A DNA stretch of 9,323 nt from Caryophanales bacterium (GCA_031261365.1 JAISJY010000142.1:1-9323); one strand, 5' to 3'. Counted from the stretch's first letter, positions 1 through 7,754 are shown. Notes: a model not told the origin generated them from the sequence alone. Numbers and translations are program-made.

Positions 1-101
1 TTGATGATATTGTTTCCATTATTCTTGATGTTCAAAAGTTTAAAATATCTTTAAATGCTAATACAAAATCTACAAGGTCTAAGTTGAACAATGAAAAATA
101 A
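1..101 (+). CDS. C-terminal tail of an upstream gene, probably the polyamine ABC transporter ATPase PotA (partial)
   Basis: An open frame enters from the window edge, with its first complete codon at base 3. It encodes 32 residues, beginning DDIVSIILDV and ending KLNNEK, before a TAA at 99-101. It overlaps the potB start by 11 nt, and an AAGG at about 74-77 inside it could serve as the potB ribosome binding site. The tail is too short to show any domain. The PotA assignment rests on the usual potA-potB-potC-potD order and on a beta-rich then lysine-rich end compatible with the TOBE region of such ATPases. No Walker or signature motif lies in the window, so this is inference from context. Confidence 0.5.
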   Translation, partial: DDIVSIILDVQKFKISLNANTKSTRSKLNNEK

Positions 102-909
102 GAAACATTTTATTTTCTCCCGTTCTGTTTTTGGAGTACCGTATATAGTCTTTTTAATCTTATTTGTCGTGGTTCCTTTATTTATAATAGTCATTAAAGC
201 TTTTAGTTTCAAAGACCCAACTACTGAAGTTGTAACTTTTAGTCTTAATAATTTTATTAAAGTTTTTACAACTCCTACTAATTATCCTGTCTTTTTAGAT
301 TCTTTAATTATTGCAGTCTTAACAACGGTCTTTTGTATTTTAATCGGTTATCCTATTGCTTATCTATTAGCTAATAAGAAATACAATAAAAGTTATATTT
401 TAGTCCTTTTATTCATTATGCCAATGTGGATTAACTTTGTTTTAAGGACATATGCAACTAGAAGTTTATTAATAAATATCGGTTTAAATCCTGCTGAAAT
501 ACCTTATGTTACTATTATGATAGGTATGATTTATAACTATTTACCTTTTACTATTTTACCTCTTTATACCACAATGTTAAAAATGGACAAATCTTTATTA
601 GAAGCTAGTCAAGACTTAGGAGCCAACAATGCTCAGTCCTTTATTAAAGTTGTTATACCTTTATCAGTGCCAGGTATAATATCCGCTGCTACTATGGTTT
701 TTATGCCAACAATGAGTAGTTTTGTTATTGTTAATGTTATGGGTAATAATAATATCACTATCATCGGTAACTTAATTCAGTCTCAATTCAATTTTCAACT
801 TTGGAATGAAGGAAGTGCTCTCTCTTTAATACTTTTAATTATCATTGGTATTATTTCATTTTTCTCTGGTAAATTAGGAAAAGAACAGGAGAAAACAGCT
901 TTATGGTAA
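91..909 (+). CDS. potB: Spermidine/putrescine ABC transporter permease PotB
   Basis: This is one of the two inner-membrane channel subunits of the polyamine importer; it would dimerise with PotC and dock on the PotA ATPase. The protein has 272 residues, close to the E. coli PotB length. A first hydrophobic helix lies at about 15-37 and further helices at about 68-94 and 100-120, with more through the C-terminal half. The cytoplasmic EAA coupling motif is visible from residue 171 (EASQDLGAN, then a conserved proline-glycine near VPGI), which defines a type I importer permease. The ATG lies inside the end of the preceding frame, with AAGG about 13 nt upstream, implying translational coupling. 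potC begins before this gene stops. The substrate is inferred from the adjacent PotD binding protein; the family call is firm. Confidence 0.93.
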   Translation: MKNKKHFIFSRSVFGVPYIVFLILFVVVPLFIIVIKAFSFKDPTTEVVTFSLNNFIKVFTTPTNYPVFLDSLIIAVLTTVFCILIGYPIAYLLANKKYNKSYILVLLFIMPMWINFVLRTYATRSLLINIGLNPAEIPYVTIMIGMIYNYLPFTILPLYTTMLKMDKSLLEASQDLGANNAQSFIKVVIPLSVPGIISAATMVFMPTMSSFVIVNVMGNNNITIIGNLIQSQFNFQLWNEGSALSLILLIIIGIISFFSGKLGKEQEKTALW

Positions 910-1730
910 AGAAAATAATTGGTAAATCTTTCATTTATCTGATGCTTTTATTAATGTATGCTCCTATTTTATTTTTAATAGTATATAGTTTTTCAGCGGA
1001 TAGAGGTTTTGCTTTTTCTAAAGGTTTCTCGCTAGATTTATACCGAATGTTATTTTTAGATAGAAGCATTATGAGTGGCAATGAATATATCAAAGTTCAA
1101 CAACTTTGGACAGCCGTGACTAATAGTTTTGTTATTGCAGTTGTCAGTGGAATTGTCGCGACTATTTTAGGAGGCTTTGGAGCAATAGGTGTTTATTTTT
1201 CTAAAAAACAACTAAAATATGCTGTTCATACTGTTGAACAAGTTCAAATTGCCACCCCTGAAATTGTTATTGCTCTCTCTATTGTTATTTTATTTGTCAG
1301 TCTGGGCATTAGTAAAGGCTTTATCACCTTACTAATTGGACATGTTTTACTAACTCTACCATTTGTTGTTTTATCTATTGTCCCTAAACTTAAACAAATG
1401 GACCCTAACTTATATGAAGCTGCCTTAGATTTAGGAGCAACCCCTCTTGTAGCTTTAAGAAAAGTTTTAATTCCTGAAATATTACCAGGAATATTTGCAG
1501 GCTTCCTTTTATCAGTAACCTTATCATTAGATGATTATATTATCACTGCTTTAACCAAACAAGACACTTATGAGACTTTAGCAACCTACATTGAAAAAGC
1601 CACTAGATTAGGTGTTCCTAATTATGTTAGAGCCTTTACAACATTGTTATTTATTGTCGTACTCCTAGCCGTAGTATGCATAAATATATATTCTGCTAAA
1701 CAAGCAAAGAAAGGAAAGAAAAGTAGATGA
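903..1730 (+). CDS. potC: Spermidine/putrescine ABC transporter permease PotC
   Basis: This is the second channel subunit of the polyamine importer, partnering PotB in the cytoplasmic membrane. The protein has 275 residues, slightly longer than E. coli PotC. It shows an N-terminal helix at about 8-30, several further helices, and an EAA loop starting at residue 172 (EAALDLGAT, followed by IPEILPGI). The segment LSLDDYIITAL after the EAA loop is characteristic of PotC-type permeases. The start overlaps the potB end by 7 nt, and AGGAG at 887-891 sits 11 nt upstream of the ATG, supporting this start. The stop overlaps the potD start as ATGA. In many Firmicutes PotC and PotD are fused; here they are separate but tightly coupled genes. 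Confidence 0.94.
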   Translation: MVKKIIGKSFIYLMLLLMYAPILFLIVYSFSADRGFAFSKGFSLDLYRMLFLDRSIMSGNEYIKVQQLWTAVTNSFVIAVVSGIVATILGGFGAIGVYFSKKQLKYAVHTVEQVQIATPEIVIALSIVILFVSLGISKGFITLLIGHVLLTLPFVVLSIVPKLKQMDPNLYEAALDLGATPLVALRKVLIPEILPGIFAGFLLSVTLSLDDYIITALTKQDTYETLATYIEKATRLGVPNYVRAFTTLLFIVVLLAVVCINIYSAKQAKKGKKSR

Positions 1731-3058
1731 AAAAAACAAAATTAGTTTGGCTACCTCTTGTAATAGGACTATTGCTAGTGGGGTGTGCAAAAAGGTATGA
1801 TAAGACTTTAAAAGTTTATTCTTGGCAAGATTATATTGACCAAACCATTTTACAAGACTTTGAAAAGTATTACAAAGCTAAACATGGGCTAAGTTTAAAA
1901 GTTGAATATGTAACTTTTGAAACTAATGAAGAAATGGGAAGAGTTGTTGAAGAAGAAGGTGCAAAATATGACTTACTTTGCCCTAGTGATTATTATATTC
2001 AAAGACTAATAGCCAAAGATTTATTAATTCCTTTTGATTTTGAAGGGGAAACACACACTATTGTTGAAAACTATGATACTTATGCTTCAGATTACATCAA
2101 AGATTTATTTTCAAGTCAAGAAACACCTGATAAAGAGGGTACTTTACATAGTTGGGTAGAATATGCCGTGCCTTATATGTGGGGAACAATGGGAATTGCT
2201 TATAATACTTCTCCAAAGAATGCTAATGTAAAAGCAGAAGAATTAACTGACTGGAATACTTTGTGGGATTCAAAATATGAACATACTTTTACCATGAAAA
2301 ATTCAGTTAGAGACTCTTATTTTATTGCTTTAGTTAATGTCTATCATCAAGAATTAGAAGATTTAGCTGAACAATATGAAAATGAAGAAATAGATGAAGT
2401 TACTTATAATACAGCTGTAACTGCTATCTTAAATAGAACTGATTCTGCTTCTGTAACTAGTGTTAAAGATAGTTTAATTGCCTTAAAAAGAAACTCTTAT
2501 GGTATGGAAGTTGATTCTGGTAAAAATGATATAGCAGATGGCAATATAGATGCTTACATTTGTTGGTCTGGTGATGCTGTTTATGCGGCTGAATTAGCTG
2601 CTGAAAATAATAGAACATTATCTTATGTCATTCCAGAATTAGGCTCTAATATTTGGTTTGATGGTTGGGTAATGCCTAAAGGTTCTCAAACTGAATTAGC
2701 TCAAGAGTTTGTAAATTATTTAAATAAACCTGAAATCGCAGCTAGAAATATGAATGAGGTCGGCTATACAACAGCCGTGGCAGGAGATGCAGTTCTAGAA
2801 CAAGTTATTGACTGGTATTCTTGTGAAGAAGATGGCAATGTAGAAGACTTAATACCTTTTGATTTATCTTGGTTCTTTGAAGGAACAGTAGAAGAAGAAG
2901 CTGAAACTGTTATCTATGTTGATGAAGATACCTTTGGTATTTTAAAAGCCCAATACCCTGAATATACTGATTTAGCAAGATTAACAATTATGAAAGACTT
3001 TGCTGATAAAAATAGTAGCATAATTGATATGTGGAGTGTTGTTGTCTCTACTAAGTAG
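1727..3058 (+). CDS. potD: Spermidine/putrescine-binding lipoprotein PotD
   Basis: This is the substrate-binding protein that captures polyamines outside the membrane and delivers them to PotBC. The protein has 443 residues. A lipoprotein signal ends in the lipobox L17-V18-G19-C20, so mature protein should be lipid-anchored at Cys20. Segments matching PotD landmarks are YSWQDYI (W33, Y36), YDLLCPSDYYIQRL, VPYMWGTMGIAYN, a SVRDS segment (193-197), CWSGDA (W280) and NIWFDGW (W310, D312, equivalent to ligand-contacting Trp and Asp in E. coli PotD). The C-terminus (DLSWFFEG, then MKDFADKN and MW) matches the Firmicutes PotD style. An acidic stretch at about 207-242 makes the protein longer than the roughly 350-residue E. 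coli homologue. AAAGGAAAG lies about 10 nt before the ATG. The TAG stop is followed directly by an in-frame TAA. Confidence 0.93.
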   Translation: MKKTKLVWLPLVIGLLLVGCAKRYDKTLKVYSWQDYIDQTILQDFEKYYKAKHGLSLKVEYVTFETNEEMGRVVEEEGAKYDLLCPSDYYIQRLIAKDLLIPFDFEGETHTIVENYDTYASDYIKDLFSSQETPDKEGTLHSWVEYAVPYMWGTMGIAYNTSPKNANVKAEELTDWNTLWDSKYEHTFTMKNSVRDSYFIALVNVYHQELEDLAEQYENEEIDEVTYNTAVTAILNRTDSASVTSVKDSLIALKRNSYGMEVDSGKNDIADGNIDAYICWSGDAVYAAELAAENNRTLSYVIPELGSNIWFDGWVMPKGSQTELAQEFVNYLNKPEIAARNMNEVGYTTAVAGDAVLEQVIDWYSCEEDGNVEDLIPFDLSWFFEGTVEEEAETVIYVDEDTFGILKAQYPEYTDLARLTIMKDFADKNSSIIDMWSVVVSTK

Positions 3059-3068
3059 TAAAAATAAT

Positions 3069-3092
3069 GAGCCAGTTAATTCTGGCTCTTTT
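3069..3092 (+). terminator. Rho-independent terminator of the pot operon, possibly bidirectional
   Basis: GAGCCAG (3069-3075) and CTGGCTC (3082-3088) form a perfect 7-bp stem around the 6-nt loop TTAATT, followed by TTTTCATTT. It starts 10 nt after the potD stop. On the minus strand the same stem is followed by ATTATTTTTA, so it may also stop transcription arriving from the convergent exporter operon. Confidence 0.9.
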
Positions 3093-3160
3093 CATTTACT
3101 AAACTTTCTTTTTTATAAAATAGATGCTAATAAATATTTAAACATTGATAAGATAAGCAC

Positions 3161-3203
3161 AGGCTTAGTATAAGGCATAGCCTAGGCTTTGTTATAGCCT
3201 TAG
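3161..3203. repeat. Cluster of short inverted repeats in the convergent intergenic gap
   Basis: Within the 218-nt gap between potD and the exporter permease, GGC/GCC units recur in an otherwise AT-only stretch. AGCCTAGGCT (3179-3188) is a perfect 10-bp palindrome. TAAGGC (3171-3176) can pair with GCCTTA (3197-3202) around it, and AGGCTTAG (3161-3168) resembles neighbouring units. Neither strand shows a T-run directly after the hairpin, so it is not a standard terminator. No open frame of note is present. Its function is unknown; it may be a degenerate dispersed repeat or simply structured RNA at a 3' end. Confidence 0.4.
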
Positions 3204-3228
3204 CAATAGGCATTGTTAATTAAATAAT

Positions 3229-3268
3229 AAAAAACAAATTAATATCTAAAATATTACTTCTATTAATT
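3229..3268 (-). terminator. Weak candidate terminator for the exporter operon
   Basis: Read on the minus strand just after the permease stop, AATTAAT (3268-3262) can pair with ATTAATT (3243-3237) across an 18-nt loop containing a smaller AT hairpin, followed by TG and six T (3234-3229). The stem is entirely A/T, so stability is low. The stronger stem at 3069-3088 could be the real stop. Confidence 0.3.
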
Positions 3269-3276
3269 CTATTTTT

Positions 3277-4155
3277 TTACTTATTAAGTTTCCTTTTCAT
3301 AATATAAACAGAAGCTATACCTAATCCAAAAGCCAATAAACAACAACCAATTAACAAAGCCCATAAAGGCACATTAAGTCCTAAAAAACCAATATTATTA
3401 ATTCCTAAATAATCTCTTACCTCTTTTAAAGCTTCCCCACTTAAAAAAGGAACATAAGATAAAGGTTCTTTTAACATTAACCCTTTCAAAAAGATAGTCA
3501 TATGGGTAAAAGGAACACAAGAAGCCACATACTTTGTCCCTTGACCTAAAACAACTAAAGGCATATAAATACCACTCATAAAGCCAATAACTGTTCCAAT
3601 AATAGATGCCAATGCTCCAAAAGCCGCACTTGATTTAATGATAGTTGCTAAAAAGACCATAATAGCCGTGCTTATAATTGTAAATAATAATAAAACCAAA
3701 ACAATAATAATGATTAAAGAAAAAGAATACCAATAAGTAGTCGTGAAACCAACATATAAAACGGTAATAAGCCACATTAAAACTGTTAAAACATAAGTAA
3801 TAAATAAAACAGAAAGATAATAAGCCAAAGTTATTTTATATCTTTTTATTGGAGTTACTAATAAACTATCTAAAGCATTATTATTTTGGTCATTTACTAA
3901 AGTTCCTGAAACACCAACCGCTAAACTTAAAGTATTAATAACTAAAACACCACCCATCATTTGGGAAAGACTTAAAAAATTAATCAAGTTCTTATCACTA
4001 ACATATTCACTAAAAGAAGCAGAATAAGTTTTACCTAAAAAAGCAAAATACAAAAACAGCATAATAATAACACTTAAAAAAGAAAAGAAAACTCCCATTT
4101 TATCTCTTAAAAACACTTTAATATTTCTTTTAGTTAAGGCAATTAAATCAGTCAT
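3277..4155 (-). CDS. ABC-2 type exporter permease (DrrB-like)
   Basis: This is the membrane subunit of an ABC exporter, working with the ATPase encoded immediately upstream. The protein has 292 residues. After a short amphipathic N-terminus (KRNIKVFLRDK), helices lie at about 21-41, 62-84, 108-133, 143-170, 178-203 and 262-286, the six-helix layout of ABC-2 permeases. The loop ending LLVTPIKRYK (98-107) is the family's cytoplasmic element. A larger outward loop sits at about 225-260. The start overlaps the ATPase end by 8 nt, and GGAGA lies 5-6 nt before the ATG, supporting the start. The substrate cannot be read from sequence; relatives export antibiotics, lipids or polymers. The family call is firm and the role beyond export unknown. 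Confidence 0.87.
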   Translation of the reverse strand: MTDLIALTKRNIKVFLRDKMGVFFSFLSVIIMLFLYFAFLGKTYSASFSEYVSDKNLINFLSLSQMMGGVLVINTLSLAVGVSGTLVNDQNNNALDSLLVTPIKRYKITLAYYLSVLFITYVLTVLMWLITVLYVGFTTTYWYSFSLIIIIVLVLLLFTIISTAIMVFLATIIKSSAAFGALASIIGTVIGFMSGIYMPLVVLGQGTKYVASCVPFTHMTIFLKGLMLKEPLSYVPFLSGEALKEVRDYLGINNIGFLGLNVPLWALLIGCCLLAFGLGIASVYIMKRKLNK

Positions 4156-5047
4156 TTATTTCTCCAATAACATTTAGAAAAACATCATCCATATTTCCCT
4201 TAATTACTTCAAATTGTTTTATCAATAATTCTAATTGTTTAATAACAGTAATAGTTTCTTGAGTTGAATTAACCACAATAATATATTCATCAACAACCTT
4301 CTTAAAAGATAAACCTAATTCTTTCAAAGCCTTTTCTAATTCATTTTCTTCAAAAGGAACTATTTTTATTCTATCAAAACTATATTTATGCTTTAATTCA
4401 CTAGGTGTCCCTGTTACTATAATTTGACCTTTATTAATAATAGTCACAACATCACAATTACTAGCTTCCTCCATATAATGTGTGGTTAATAAAATTGTTA
4501 AACCCTTGTTTATCTTCAAATCATTAATACACTCCCAAACAAACCTTCTAGTTTCTGGGTCTAAGCCTGTTGTTGGCTCATCTAATATTAATAATTCAGG
4601 ATTAGAAAACAAAGCTCTAGCAATTTCTACTCTTCTTTTTTGACCACCCGATAAAGTCTTAAACTTTTGATTTTCAAAGTCAGCAAAATGTAAGTATTCT
4701 TTTAATTCTTCATATCTTTCTATTAGTTTTTTCTTATCTTTTATGTATAAAGCACCCCGATATAAAAGGTTCTCTTTAACCGTTAGTAAACCATCAAGAA
4801 CATTATCTTGAAAGACTACTCCTATCTTGCTTCTAATAAAATCATCATTAGAATTATTATCTAAAGTAACACTACCTTCATAATCACTCAATAGTTTAGC
4901 AATAATCTTAATTGTTGTTGATTTACCAGCTCCATTTGGTCCTAAAAAAGCATAAAAATCACCCTTATTAATTGAAAAAGAAATATCATTAATTGCTAAT
5001 ATATCTTTATATCTTTTACTCAAATGTAATATATCTAAAGAAATCAC
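4148..5047 (-). CDS. ABC exporter ATP-binding protein (DrrA/CcmA-like)
   Basis: This is the cytoplasmic ATPase that would power the adjacent ABC-2 permease. The protein has 299 residues. Walker A GPNGAGKST is at 36-44, Q-loop Gln at 80, signature LSGGQ at 132-136, Walker B LLILDEP at 152-158, D-loop near 160-163 and H-loop His at 190; all key residues are intact. A C-terminal extension (about 215-299) ends MDDVFLNVIG, as in DrrA-type exporters. The start is GTG at 5047-5045, 7 nt after the kinase stop. It gives the usual distance to the SKRY segment, and no better start is visible. No Shine-Dalgarno sequence precedes it. Instead TATAAT lies 6 nt upstream, so expression may be by coupling to the kinase or from a leaderless transcript. 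The exported substrate is unknown. Confidence 0.9.
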   Translation of the reverse strand: MISLDILHLSKRYKDILAINDISFSINKGDFYAFLGPNGAGKSTTIKIIAKLLSDYEGSVTLDNNSNDDFIRSKIGVVFQDNVLDGLLTVKENLLYRGALYIKDKKKLIERYEELKEYLHFADFENQKFKTLSGGQKRRVEIARALFSNPELLILDEPTTGLDPETRRFVWECINDLKINKGLTILLTTHYMEEASNCDVVTIINKGQIIVTGTPSELKHKYSFDRIKIVPFEENELEKALKELGLSFKKVVDEYIIVVNSTQETITVIKQLELLIKQFEVIKGNMDDVFLNVIGEIND

Positions 5048-5053
5048 GAATAG

Positions 5054-5059
5054 ATTATA
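5054..5059 (-). promoter_or_regulatory. Possible -10 element for a leaderless ABC ATPase transcript
   Basis: On the minus strand a perfect TATAAT overlaps the kinase stop codon and ends 6 nt before the GTG start of the ATPase. Transcription would then begin at or next to the GTG. The hexamer about 17 nt upstream (GATAAA) is a poor -35. TATAAT is common by chance in AT-rich DNA, so this is tentative. Confidence 0.3.
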
Positions 5060-7586
5060 CTATATTTAATAAATCTTTTATCTTTTTTATAACTTGAGAA
5101 ATATCTAAAGGCTTTCCTAAATGGTCATTCATACCTGCCTCTAAACATTTTTCTATATCCTCTTTAAAAACATTTGCAGTCATCGCGATAATTGGAATTG
5201 TTTTAGCTTTTTCATTATCAAGTCCTCTAATAATTTTAGTAGCCGTGTAACCATCCATTTCAGGCATTTGAATATCCATTAAAATAGCATCAAATAATTC
5301 TGGATTTTTATTAAATAAATCAACGGCTATTCTCCCATTTTCAGCAGAAACAACTTCAACACCTGTAGGTTGTAAAAGAGTAGTTACTATTTCTCTATTA
5401 ATTTCAATATCCTCAGCTAATAAAATTGTTTTCCCTTTAAAGACATCCTCATAAATATAAGCATCATCTTCCATAATATTATTAACATCTTCTAATAAAG
5501 CATTCAAATCTGAAGAAAAGAAAGGCTTTGCTAAAATCTTAATATTCAATTCTCTTATCTTATCTTCAAAAACAACTAAATCATATCTAGTTGCTGAAAG
5601 AATTAATTTTTCTATATTAGCAAAAGAAGAAATAATAAAACTCAAAACCTCTTCAAAATTAGTAACATCTATACCTATATAAAAGTAATTATAATCATTA
5701 ATATTCAAAACATCTGCCAATTCATTAATTTCTTTTACTTTAAAATCATTCTCTAACCCTATTTTATTTAAGTAATTCACAACATTGGTATTACTCTCTA
5801 AGACTACAAAACTTAAACCTTTTAAATTAGTAAAACGGCTTTCTTGACTATGACCTAAAGGAACAACAATATTGAAAATAAAAGTACTACCATGACCATA
5901 TTCTGACTCACACCAAATATGTCCTTTCATCATTTCAATAATATTCTTGGAAATTGCTAAACCTAAACCCGTTCCACCAAACTTCCGAGATATATTATTA
6001 TCGGCTTGTTCAAAATGTTTAAACAATTTATTCTTTTGCTCTTCTGTAATACCAATACCTGTATCTTTAATTCTAAACTGTAATTCACATTCAGTATCAG
6101 TGATATTTAAAAGGCTCATATCTAAGGTAATCTCGCCTTCATTTGGAGTAAACTTAACTGCATTACCTAAAATATTAACCAAAGTTTGAGCAATTCTTTG
6201 TTCATCAACAACTATTGTTTGAGGAATATTATCACCAATAGAAATAGTAAACTTTTGTCTTTTCTCATCAGTCTTAAAAGAAATAACTCCTGAAACTTTT
6301 CTTAATAAATCATCAACATTGACTTCAGTAGGTGCTAATTCAAACTTATTAGCTTCAATTTTAGACATATCTAAAATATCATTAATAACACCCATTAAAT
6401 GCTTACTTGCTTCTTCTATTTTAACCAAACATTCATTCTTAGTTTTCTCACCTGAACTCTTTTTAGCAATAGTTGTCATACCTATAATAGCATTTAAAGG
6501 TGTTCTAATTTCATGACTCATATTAGAAAGGAATAAACCTTTAGCATTACCAGCCGACTCTGCCTCTGCTTTTAAGATTATTAATTGTTCATTTTTCTTA
6601 TCTAACTCTACATAAGGCTTAACTTGAAAATATGATAAAATGATAGCGGATAAAATACCTAAAATTACAAAAATAGCTCCTGTAATTAAAAAGACAAAGT
6701 TCAATGATATGATAGGGGTAGAAGCTTCAGGAACAGAAATAAAAAGTAACCATCTTTCTTCTCCGTGAATAATAGGTGTTAAAGCCCCAAGTACTTTTTT
6801 ATTATTGTCATCTCGATAACTAACAACTTTACTTCTAGTTTCATCACTTTCCAAAGCCTCTTTAATTATTTTAGCAATAGTAGTATCCTCACCAAACCTC
6901 GTAAATAAAAAACTATTAGTGGAATCTGCAATAACATACCCCGTTGAATCTATCATAAATATTTGACCAGCATCATAAATCTCATAATTAGATGATGATA
7001 TTAAAGTAGAAAAATATTCCCCTCTTAATGTAGCCACAAAAACTGCTTCATCACTTATTTTTAAATAAACCCGAATAACAATATCGCCTGAAAGAGTTTT
7101 AGTACAATTATCAACACGAGCCTCACCAATAGGAGCTTTATTATAATAATCTTCCCAGTCTTCTTGAACAGGTTTTGCCCATTCATATCCTACTTTTTCA
7201 GCCGAATAAATTCTACTATCATCAAAAATAACTGCTAAAGAAATAAAACTAGGTCCTGGACCTACTTCACTATCTAAAGTACTCTGCAAATTATCAGCAT
7301 TAGGATTACTAGCATCTTCACCATAATATGCTCTTGCCATCATACCACCCACATACGAGACATCATCCTCTTTTATTTTGTTAATGGAAGCCGTGATAGA
7401 ATCAGAAGCCAAACTGCCAACTAATGTTAAATCTTGGGAAATAGTTTTAGTAATCTCTTTGTTGCTTTGAATAATACCGATGGTTGTTGTTAAGACAGCA
7501 TTAAAAATAACAACTAGCATGATAATTAAAGCCGCTCTAAACCGAATAGCAAAAGCAACACTGATTTTAATATTTTCTTTTTTCAT
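5055..7586 (-). CDS. Hybrid sensor histidine kinase with Cache-like sensor and C-terminal receiver
   Basis: This is a membrane-bound two-component hybrid kinase of 843 residues. TM1 (about 18-40) and TM2 (about 295-319) flank an extracellular region of about 250 residues. That region carries GQIFMIDSTGYVIADS and resembles double Cache sensors, which usually bind small metabolites. No HAMP domain is evident; a helical linker (about 325-350) leads to HisKA with the phosphoacceptor His358 (SHEIRTPLN). The HATPase shows an N-box at 471-479, DTGIGI at 508-513 and GTGLGL at 538-543. Residues about 588-705 look like a diverged receiver. The C-terminal receiver is canonical: E725/D726, phosphoacceptor Asp771 (MDIQMPEMDG), Thr803 and Lys825. 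There is no DNA-binding or Hpt output domain and no separate regulator in the window. AAGGGG at 7598-7593 lies 6 nt before the ATG. The exporter genes follow closely, suggesting one transcript. The ligand is unknown. Confidence 0.93.
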   Translation of the reverse strand: MKKENIKISVAFAIRFRAALIIMLVVIFNAVLTTTIGIIQSNKEITKTISQDLTLVGSLASDSITASINKIKEDDVSYVGGMMARAYYGEDASNPNADNLQSTLDSEVGPGPSFISLAVIFDDSRIYSAEKVGYEWAKPVQEDWEDYYNKAPIGEARVDNCTKTLSGDIVIRVYLKISDEAVFVATLRGEYFSTLISSSNYEIYDAGQIFMIDSTGYVIADSTNSFLFTRFGEDTTIAKIIKEALESDETRSKVVSYRDDNNKKVLGALTPIIHGEERWLLFISVPEASTPIISLNFVFLITGAIFVILGILSAIILSYFQVKPYVELDKKNEQLIILKAEAESAGNAKGLFLSNMSHEIRTPLNAIIGMTTIAKKSSGEKTKNECLVKIEEASKHLMGVINDILDMSKIEANKFELAPTEVNVDDLLRKVSGVISFKTDEKRQKFTISIGDNIPQTIVVDEQRIAQTLVNILGNAVKFTPNEGEITLDMSLLNITDTECELQFRIKDTGIGITEEQKNKLFKHFEQADNNISRKFGGTGLGLAISKNIIEMMKGHIWCESEYGHGSTFIFNIVVPLGHSQESRFTNLKGLSFVVLESNTNVVNYLNKIGLENDFKVKEINELADVLNINDYNYFYIGIDVTNFEEVLSFIISSFANIEKLILSATRYDLVVFEDKIRELNIKILAKPFFSSDLNALLEDVNNIMEDDAYIYEDVFKGKTILLAEDIEINREIVTTLLQPTGVEVVSAENGRIAVDLFNKNPELFDAILMDIQMPEMDGYTATKIIRGLDNEKAKTIPIIAMTANVFKEDIEKCLEAGMNDHLGKPLDISQVIKKIKDLLNIV

Positions 7587-7609
7587 CTTATTCCCCTTCA
7601 GTCATAACA

Positions 7610-7650
7610 ATTTTATCACGAATGTTAATTTATTTATTATAAAAGTTCAA
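7610..7650 (-). promoter_or_regulatory. Candidate promoter of the kinase-exporter operon
   Basis: On the minus strand TTGAAC (7650-7645) is followed after 17 nt by TAACAT (7627-7622). Slightly downstream is an extended -10 type element, TGATAAAAT (7618-7610), which lacks a good -35. Either would place the start site some 15-30 nt before the kinase ATG. The AT-richness of the region lowers confidence. Confidence 0.4.
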
Positions 7651-7720
7651 TATTTTATTGCTTTTTTATGATATTTAAGCACTTTTAAATAAAATTAGAT
7701 AAAAAATTAATAATATTTGT

Positions 7721-7738
7721 TAATCTTAATAAAGATTA
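7721..7738. other. AT-rich 7-bp hairpin between malG-like gene and kinase
   Basis: TAATCTT (7721-7727) and AAGATTA (7732-7738) pair perfectly around the loop AATA. On the minus strand a run of six T follows some distance later (near 7701-7706) rather than directly, so termination is only possible. The site lies upstream of the candidate kinase promoter and could equally be an operator-like dyad. Confidence 0.3.
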
Positions 7739-7754
7739 TTTATCTTGTCTAGCA

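Noticed and set aside
5947..6189. 80-codon plus-strand open frame opposite the kinase gene
   Set aside because: It lies entirely antisense to the ATPase domain of the kinase, whose motifs are intact, and has no recognisable domain. It is a shadow frame.
6319..6516. 65-codon plus-strand open frame opposite the HisKA region
   Set aside because: It is antisense to a well-conserved kinase segment, and its hydrophobic look follows from the complementary codons.
7480..7671. 63-codon plus-strand open frame spanning the kinase N-terminus and its upstream gap
   Set aside because: Its first half is antisense to the first membrane helix of the kinase. No ribosome binding site or family resemblance is apparent.
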